This document shows positions 1 through 3,788 of a DNA stretch of 5,870 bases, in pieces. The translations under genes and the position numbers were made by a program. Under the pieces are notes generated by a model. It made no database searches, was not told the origin of the DNA, and was given only the letters and a program-made list of their open reading frames with translations. How positions within the stretch are numbered: the first letter of the stretch is position 1; every line of letters begins with the position of its first letter. Origin of the DNA: an uncultured Planctomycetaceae bacterium (lineage in GTDB: Bacteria > Planctomycetota > Planctomycetia > Pirellulales > UBA1268); assembly GCA_937926325.1 (NCBI GenBank), contig CALAZQ010000379.1:1-5870 (forward strand), read 5' to 3'.

Positions 1-1017
1 GGCATCGTACTGATCGGCCGCGCTCGCCGCAGCCCGGAACCAGGCGATGGCCTCGTCAACGTCATGCCCGAGCTGGGCTGCGTAAAAGAGCCGTGAAGCA
101 GTACCGAAGTCGGTGAAGGGGGGATCTCCGGGATAACGAAAGTCTTCCGGCAGCCGGCAGGCGTAGCTGGCGAGAGCCACTGCCTGGGTGAGCACGGCTG
201 GATCGGTGCAGACCCGGGCGAACCGCAGCACGGCCTGCAGATGGGAGGCGTCGAGATGGATGCTGGCATCGTGCGTGAGGCCGTCGGCCGCTGCCAACAC
301 CGCCGCCACCCCTCCGCCGCTGGTTCGGATCTCGGCAAGTGTTGCCGCCGGCAGGAGGCCTCGCTCTTCCAGGTCGCGGGCCAGGCTCTCAAAGAGTTCA
401 CCGTGCAGATGCTCAACCAACAGGGCGGCTACCGGAGCCTGCCGGTCGGGTGGCAATGCCGCCACCGATTGCTCATAGGCGGTGATCGCATTGCAGGTGC
501 CCTGCACGGCGAGCATCACGCGAATGCCGAGGGTCGGGTCGAGCCCCTCCCAGAGGGCCAACTGCACGACCTCCTGCAGCGGCTGATAGGACGCCTCATC
601 GTCTGCACCGGCAGCCACCCCGGCCAGCAGCTGCTCGGTGAAGGTCCGAAGTCGCTCGACCACCTCCTGCTGATCGACCGAGGCCCGCAGGTACATCCAG
701 CCACCGGCAATCTGCCCGTCCTCGAACAGGCCCCAGCCGACTTCGCGGCAGGCAGCGATGGTCTGCTCATCGAGCCGGCCACGAAGGTCGGCGGCAGCCT
801 CGGCAACAGGCCCGACCAGCGGCAGGCCGAGGGCGAGCCGGGCCCGCAGTAACCGGGCATCGAACAGCCCGTGCCACCGCCGGTGGTGGCGAAGCGTCTC
901 TTCGAGGCGGCCCAGCATGGCGTCAGCGCCAGCGGCCTGCTGGGTCGTGAGCAATTCAGCCGCCAGGCTGGCGGTGTCGAGCGGATGGTCGGTCGTCGAT
1001 TCGGTCACAGGAGGCAT
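1..1017 (-). CDS. Conserved helical (TPR-like) protein of unknown function, 3' end cut by the window
   Basis: The reading frame is open for 339 codons from the ATG at 1017 to the left edge, so the C-terminus is missing. I do not recognise a characterised family. From memory it resembles a conserved hypothetical protein found in planctomycetes, with landmarks such as GWGLFEDGQIAGGWMYLR (about residues 94-111), QGTCNAITA (172-180), HLDASHLQAVLRFAR (254-268) and RYPGDPPFTDF (294-304). It is rich in Ala, Leu and Glu with long predicted helices, and the end of the visible part (about 305-335) looks like a tetratricopeptide-type helix pair. There is no signal peptide or membrane segment, so it is probably cytoplasmic. 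It follows the SpoU methyltransferase gene by 9 nt and is almost certainly cotranscribed with it. The start is uncertain: AAGGA (1018-1022) abuts the ATG, whereas a GTG three codons in (1006-1008) lies 9 nt from it. The coding call is secure; the function is unknown. Confidence 0.85.
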   Translation of the reverse strand, partial: MPPVTESTTDHPLDTASLAAELLTTQQAAGADAMLGRLEETLRHHRRWHGLFDARLLRARLALGLPLVGPVAEAAADLRGRLDEQTIAACREVGWGLFEDGQIAGGWMYLRASVDQQEVVERLRTFTEQLLAGVAAGADDEASYQPLQEVVQLALWEGLDPTLGIRVMLAVQGTCNAITAYEQSVAALPPDRQAPVAALLVEHLHGELFESLARDLEERGLLPAATLAEIRTSGGGVAAVLAAADGLTHDASIHLDASHLQAVLRFARVCTDPAVLTQAVALASYACRLPEDFRYPGDPPFTDFGTASRLFYAAQLGHDVDEAIAWFRAAASAADQYDA

Positions 1018-1022
1018 TCCTT
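1018..1022 (-). promoter_or_regulatory. Shine-Dalgarno-like AAGGA in the gap before the leftmost gene
   Basis: On the minus strand AAGGA sits in the 9-nt gap between the SpoU stop (TGA, 1027-1029) and the ATG at 1017. It directly touches that ATG, which is too close for normal ribosome binding, but is 9 nt from the in-frame GTG at 1006-1008. The site therefore argues for the GTG start, although translational coupling from the upstream gene could make the ATG work. Confidence 0.45.
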
Positions 1023-1026
1023 CGGT

Positions 1027-1893
1027 TCATTGAAGCAACTGCCGCTGTCGCAGTGCTTCGTAGGCAAGCACAGCGGCGGTGGCGGAGACGTTGAGGCTGT
1101 CAGCCACGCCGAGCATCGGCAGGGCGACGGTGGTGAGGGCGAGTGATCCGGTGGCGGCTGCGTCAAACCAGGCAGCTGAGATGCCGTGGGCCTCACTGCC
1201 CAGCAGGATCACCGCATCGCTGCCGAGGTCGGCGTCGTGCCAGCGGCAGCTGCCGTCAGGGGTGGCAGCAATCACCCGGCGGTGGTGGGCAGCACACCAC
1301 TCGATTGCCTCTGCCGTCGTGGCCGCCGCCAGCGGCAGGCTGAACACGGTGCCAAGGCTGGCTCGGATCACCGCCGGGTTGGCCGCATCGGTGCCGGCAC
1401 CGCAGACGATTACCCCACCGCAGCCAGCGGCATCGGCTGAGCGGAGGATCGCCCCGAGGTTTCCGGGCTTTTCAATGCCTTCCACGATGAAGATGGGGCG
1501 GCTGGCTTCCGGTGCAAATGCCTTGAGCGTGCCACTGCGAAACCGGACGACCGCCACAACGCCCTCGTTCCGGCCGCCGAAGCCGACACGGGCAAAGGGC
1601 CGCTCAGCCACGGGAACCAGCGGCATGTTACGGTCAACGAGTTCGGCCAAGACGTCCATCAGTGGAGTTGCTGGCGGTGACAAACTGTCAGCCGCAACAA
1701 ATGCCTCCACCACATCAACCCCGGCCCGGAGGCAACGCTTGATTTCCCGCAGCCCGTCAACCAGCGTCAGGCCGGTCTCCCGGCGCTGGCCGGCATCCCG
1801 AAGCCGGGCTGCCGCACGGACGCGAGGGTTCGCCGGGCTCGTGATTGTGCCGGTGGCCAGAATGGTGTCGATGATTGTTGCGGTGTTGGTCAC
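1027..1893 (-). CDS. SpoU/TrmH-family RNA 2'-O-ribose methyltransferase
   Basis: This 288-residue protein is predicted to transfer a methyl group from SAM to a ribose 2'-OH of structured RNA, probably rRNA, as a cytoplasmic trefoil-knot (SPOUT) dimer. An N-terminal substrate-binding part begins with ITSPANPRVRAAARLRD (about residues 17-33). The catalytic half carries all three SpoU motifs. Motif 1 is EKPGNLGAILRSADAAG (141-157), including the Asn and Arg typical of catalysis. Motif 2 is LLGSEAHGIS (230-239). Motif 3 is LPMLGVADSLNVS (258-270), followed by the knot helix. Length and layout fit the RlmB/TsnR-like branch, but the exact nucleotide target cannot be read from sequence. The start is GTG at 1891-1893, overlapping the TGA of the upstream methyltransferase gene in a GTGA arrangement that implies translational coupling. 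No good Shine-Dalgarno sequence is visible. The next gene begins 9 nt after its stop. Confidence 0.95.
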   Translation of the reverse strand: MTNTATIIDTILATGTITSPANPRVRAAARLRDAGQRRETGLTLVDGLREIKRCLRAGVDVVEAFVAADSLSPPATPLMDVLAELVDRNMPLVPVAERPFARVGFGGRNEGVVAVVRFRSGTLKAFAPEASRPIFIVEGIEKPGNLGAILRSADAAGCGGVIVCGAGTDAANPAVIRASLGTVFSLPLAAATTAEAIEWCAAHHRRVIAATPDGSCRWHDADLGSDAVILLGSEAHGISAAWFDAAATGSLALTTVALPMLGVADSLNVSATAAVLAYEALRQRQLLQ

Positions 1894-2816
1894 AGACCGT
1901 TGGTCTTCTGGTTGGTGGGCGGTGACTGGCCGCCGGTCCGGGCAAAGCCACCCAGCGGCAGCGGCCGCCCTGTCAGGTCGGGGCAGGTCAGGTCGCCCCA
2001 GTCGATGCTGGTCGCTGCCAGTGGTGTCGCCTGCAGGGCAGCCTTCAGTGTGTCTTGCAGCCGCCGTGGCTGCCAGCCGGGGGAGTGGGCCGTGAGCAGC
2101 ACGGGGCCGCTGGCATCCTGCTTCAGCAGCCGGCCACAGTCGGCCAGCAGCGGCAGCAGGTCACGGTCGATGGCAAAGGCCTCGCCCTTGGGCCCATGGC
2201 CCCAGGAGGGCGGGTCGAGCACAAAGCCGTCATAGCGGCTGCCCCGCCGAAGTTCACGGCCGACAAACCGCTGAGCATCTTCGCGAACCCAGCGGATCGG
2301 TGCCGCGGCCAAGCCGGAGGCAGCTGCATTCTCCCGGGCCAGTTCCATTGCCTGCCGAGAACTGTCGATGTGGACAACCTCGGCTCCGGCGGCAGCCAGG
2401 GCCAGCGTGGCTGCACCAGAGTGGGCGAATAATGAGAGGACCCGGCTCCCTGGCGGCGTCACCTGCGTGAGCCACCGCCACTGGGCCCACTGCTCCAGAA
2501 AAATGCCGACCTGCCCCGATGGTGCCGGCCGCACGGCAAGCTGCAGAGACGAAGCTGTGAGTGGCAGCTCAATGAGCCAGGGGTCGGGCAGGGGGCCGTC
2601 GATTTCCCAGCTGCCGCGGCCCCGGCTGGTCTCGTGAAAGACGACGGTCGCGTTTGGCCAGAGGCCAGGCTGCCGTCTGGCGGCTTGCGTAGCGGGCAGC
2701 GGGCGGTCGATCAGCACCCCGCCAAAATGCTCCAACCGCCGGCCCTGGCCGGTCTGGTCGCAGCCAAAATCGAGGACAGCAGGGTCGGGAAACTTTCTGC
2801 GGGCTGGATCGTTCAT
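1890..2816 (-). CDS. Class I SAM-dependent RNA methyltransferase, RlmI/RlmK-like (COG1092 type)
   Basis: With the ATG at 2814-2816 the product is 308 residues. It has a Rossmann methyltransferase core: SAM-binding motif I VLSLFAHSGAATLALAAAGA (126-145), an acidic ribose-binding residue in VVHIDSS (D151), and motif IV DPPSWGHGPKGE (201-212), the DPP(S/K/P) signature of RlmI/RlmK-like enzymes. Family landmarks before the core are LDFGCDQTGQGRRLEHFGG (15-33), including the conserved GRRLEHFG stretch, and GIFLEQWAQWRWL (104-116). The C-terminus has GRPLPLGGFAR (283-293). The PUA domain of E. coli RlmI is absent, as in the short branch of this family. The target is probably rRNA; base and position are unknown. 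The frame runs upstream to a TTG at 2906, but family similarity begins just after the ATG at 2816, so I chose that start even though no clear Shine-Dalgarno sequence precedes it. This is the first gene of the leftward operon, overlapping the SpoU gene by 4 nt. Confidence 0.93.
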   Translation of the reverse strand: MNDPARRKFPDPAVLDFGCDQTGQGRRLEHFGGVLIDRPLPATQAARRQPGLWPNATVVFHETSRGRGSWEIDGPLPDPWLIELPLTASSLQLAVRPAPSGQVGIFLEQWAQWRWLTQVTPPGSRVLSLFAHSGAATLALAAAGAEVVHIDSSRQAMELARENAAASGLAAAPIRWVREDAQRFVGRELRRGSRYDGFVLDPPSWGHGPKGEAFAIDRDLLPLLADCGRLLKQDASGPVLLTAHSPGWQPRRLQDTLKAALQATPLAATSIDWGDLTCPDLTGRPLPLGGFARTGGQSPPTNQKTNGL

Positions 2817-2845
2817 AGCTAGCAGGAAGCATACGACCGACAACA

Positions 2846-2868
2846 GCGGCTGTCGCCGGGCGGCTGTC
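2846..2868. repeat. 9-bp direct repeat GCGGCTGTC, two copies 14 bp apart
   Basis: GCGGCTGTC occurs at 2846-2854 and again at 2860-2868, a start-to-start distance of 14 bp, in the divergent intergenic region. Short direct repeats here could be paired binding sites for a regulator, but the motif is GC-rich and could recur by chance. The second copy overlaps the TTGACA read on the other strand. Confidence 0.4.
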
Positions 2869-2882
2869 AACCACGCCCGGTG
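2854..2882. repeat. GC-rich inverted repeat in the divergent promoter region
   Basis: CCGGGCG (2856-2862) is perfectly complementary to CGCCCGG (2874-2880). One G-T wobble and one further C-G pair extend the stem to 9 bp around an 11-nt loop (2863-2873). No T-run follows on either strand, so it is not a standard intrinsic terminator. It could be an operator dyad or a 5' leader hairpin for the rightward gene. Confidence 0.5.
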
Positions 2883-2911
2883 CCTCACCCATCTGTTCCC
2901 CCACAATCAAT

Positions 2912-2917
2912 AAGGAG
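2912..2917 (+). promoter_or_regulatory. Shine-Dalgarno AAGGAG for the coiled-coil protein gene
   Basis: AAGGAG is followed by a 6-nt spacer and the ATG at 2924-2926. It is a near-ideal ribosome-binding site and fixes the start of this gene. Confidence 0.85.
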
Positions 2918-2923
2918 CTTGCC

Positions 2924-3544
2924 ATGAAACGCACAATCGTTCTTACCGCTGTTGCACTGACTGGCGTCGGGCTGCTGGTGCTGCCGCAGTGGCGGCTTAA
3001 GGCCGACGAGCCGCGGCCGTTCCGGCAGCAGGGCGATCGCGTCGAAGCGTTTCGCGGCCGGGGGCGGCCCGGCATGGAGAGCGGCGACCGGTCGGCCATG
3101 CGGGAGCAGGTGCTGCGGCGGTTCGATGAAATTCTGGACCGGCTGGCGCGGATTGAACGCCGGCTGGGTGCTGGCCCGTCAGAACGCGATGGGGATGGCG
3201 GCAGACGACCAGCCGACCGCAGTGAGCCGGGCCGCGGGCCGCGGCCCCCTCGCCCTGACTGGATGGGCGAGGGGAGCGAAGGGTTCCGGCCCGGTCCCCG
3301 CATGCGGTCACCGCGGGGAGATGGTCGGCAGATGGGCAGTGAAGAGCGGCCGCTTGACCGCCTCGAACTGCCGAAGGAAATGCGCGAGCAGATGGAGCAG
3401 CGGATGCGGCAGGGACGGGAGATGATGCAGCAGGCCCGCGAACGGATGGAGCAGGCCCGGGAAAAGTTTGCCGAGATGCAGGAGCGGATCGAGACGCTCG
3501 AGGCCGAGGTCGAGCGGCTGAAAAAAGCCGAGGACGATAGCTGA
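2924..3544 (+). CDS. Secreted or membrane-anchored Arg/Met-rich protein with two coiled-coil segments, function unknown
   Basis: This 206-residue protein starts with a signal-peptide-like segment: basic MKR, then a hydrophobic stretch from about residue 5 to 20, and a possible cleavage site after LKA (27) before DEP. A first amphipathic coil spans about 59-82, with hydrophobic residues at 63, 67, 70, 74, 77 and 81 in strict 4-3 spacing. Residues 83-148 are a Gly/Arg/Pro/Asp-rich, probably disordered linker. A second coil runs about 153-202. Its last five heptads are regular: a positions Met168, Met175, Phe182, Ile189, Val196; d positions Ala171, Ala178, Met185, Leu192, Leu199. Methionine is unusually frequent in this coil, and the protein ends in an acidic tail. 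I recognise no enzyme motif and no close named family. It probably oligomerises in the periplasm or at the inner membrane. It lies just upstream of a secreted cytochrome-type gene in the same direction, but a 244-bp gap suggests separate control. The coding call rests on the ideal ribosome-binding site, signal peptide and periodic design. Confidence 0.88.
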   Translation: MKRTIVLTAVALTGVGLLVLPQWRLKADEPRPFRQQGDRVEAFRGRGRPGMESGDRSAMREQVLRRFDEILDRLARIERRLGAGPSERDGDGGRRPADRSEPGRGPRPPRPDWMGEGSEGFRPGPRMRSPRGDGRQMGSEERPLDRLELPKEMREQMEQRMRQGREMMQQARERMEQAREKFAEMQERIETLEAEVERLKKAEDDS

Positions 3545-3633
3545 ATATTCCGCAGAAATGGAAAAATCAGCCGTTTGGCAAGATGTTTCCGGGTAACAGG
3601 CGGGCTGGGGCGAACATGACTGTCACGGTGGAT

Positions 3634-3649
3634 CGCTTGACCTCAAGCG
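3634..3649. repeat. Inverted repeat CGCTTGA-CC-TCAAGCG spanning a candidate -35 element
   Basis: Perfect 7-bp arms are separated by 2 bp (3634-3640 and 3643-3649). The centre contains TTGACC, which I propose as the -35 of the cytochrome gene promoter. The short spacer suits a DNA-binding dimer better than an RNA hairpin, although a 6-bp stem with an ACCT loop is possible. It also runs into the palindrome AGCGGCCGCT at 3646-3655. Confidence 0.5.
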
Positions 3650-3665
3650 GCCGCTGAGCTTTCAT
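3637..3665 (+). promoter_or_regulatory. Candidate sigma70-type promoter for the PSCyt1-DUF1549-DUF1553 gene
   Basis: TTGACC (3637-3642) matches 5 of 6 bases of the -35 consensus. TTTCAT (3660-3665) matches 4 of 6 of the -10 consensus, after exactly 17 bp. Transcription would begin near 3672, giving a leader of roughly 115 nt before the ATG at 3789. This is a by-eye motif call; planctomycete promoters are poorly defined and it may be coincidence. Confidence 0.4.
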
Positions 3666-3670
3666 GAAAG
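3659..3670. repeat. Perfect 12-bp palindrome CTTTCATGAAAG over the candidate -10
   Basis: This uninterrupted palindrome overlaps the proposed -10 hexamer at 3660-3665. It could be an operator half of a regulated promoter, or a chance palindrome; nothing in the sequence names a regulator. Confidence 0.45.
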
Positions 3671-3672
3671 TG

Positions 3673-3692
3673 TGGAGGGTTGTGACCCTCCA
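3673..3692 (+). promoter_or_regulatory. Perfect 8-bp hairpin at the predicted 5' end of the cytochrome mRNA
   Basis: TGGAGGGT (3673-3680) and ACCCTCCA (3685-3692) form a perfect stem with a TGTG loop. No T-run follows, so it is unlikely to be a Rho-independent terminator of the upstream gene. If transcription starts near 3672 the hairpin would cap the transcript, an arrangement known to protect mRNA 5' ends. That role is inferred. Confidence 0.5.
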
Positions 3693-3725
3693 GATGCGAG
3701 TCCCGCCGATCGACCGACCGGTCCG

Positions 3726-3757
3726 CGTTTGTGATGAGGGTTTCATCTCAGCAAACG
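3726..3757 (+). promoter_or_regulatory. Two-part leader hairpin upstream of the cytochrome gene's ribosome-binding site
   Basis: CGTTTG (3726-3731) pairs with CAAACG (3752-3757). Inside it GATGA (3733-3737) pairs with TCATC (3743-3747) around a GGGTT loop, leaving an asymmetric internal loop (T3732 against 3748-3751). A further 4-bp stem, CGGG/CCCG (3764-3767 and 3774-3777), touches the first base of the Shine-Dalgarno sequence. The pairing is visible; a regulatory role is speculation and no known riboswitch class was recognised. Confidence 0.4.
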
Positions 3758-3776
3758 GCGACGCGGGTGTTTCCCC

Positions 3777-3782
3777 GAGGAG
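3777..3782 (+). promoter_or_regulatory. Shine-Dalgarno GAGGAG for the cytochrome gene
   Basis: GAGGAG is followed by a 6-nt spacer and the ATG at 3789-3791. Together with the signal peptide that begins at that ATG, it settles the start and excludes the overlapping out-of-frame ATG at 3664. Confidence 0.8.
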
Positions 3783-3788
3783 TTTCCG

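Larger units (their letters stand above)
2817..2923. promoter_or_regulatory. Divergent intergenic region between the methyltransferase operon and the coiled-coil protein gene
   Basis: This 107-bp spacer must carry the promoters of both divergent transcription units unless they start inside neighbouring genes. It contains a 9-bp direct repeat, a GC-rich inverted repeat and, on the minus strand at 2865-2870, a perfect TTGACA hexamer. No respectable -10 hexamer sits 16-18 bp from that hexamer, and I found no rightward -35/-10 pair. The role is inferred from gene orientation. Confidence 0.55.

Noticed and set aside
241..852. Plus-strand open frame of 203 codons opposite the leftmost gene
   Set aside because: It is fully antisense to a frame with clear protein-like composition and operon context. 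It has no ribosome-binding site and no recognisable motif, and long antisense frames are expected at this GC content.
1079..2095. Plus-strand open frame of 338 codons opposite both methyltransferase genes
   Set aside because: It is Ser/Arg/Ala-rich with no domain, and spans two genes whose minus-strand products carry full family motifs. It is a GC-driven shadow.
2828..2843. Minus-strand promoter from TTGTCG (2838-2843) and TATGCT (2828-2833)
   Set aside because: Only 4 bp separate the two hexamers, far from the 16-18 bp needed.
2569..3303. Minus-strand open frame of 244 codons overlapping the divergent spacer and the coiled-coil gene
   Set aside because: The composition is Arg/Ser/Pro-rich and low in complexity. 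It would overlap the methyltransferase gene's start and oppose a gene that has an ideal ribosome-binding site and signal peptide.
3673..3692. Rho-independent terminator for the coiled-coil protein gene
   Set aside because: The stem is good but no T-run follows, and it lies about 130 bp after the stop codon. A leader hairpin fits better.
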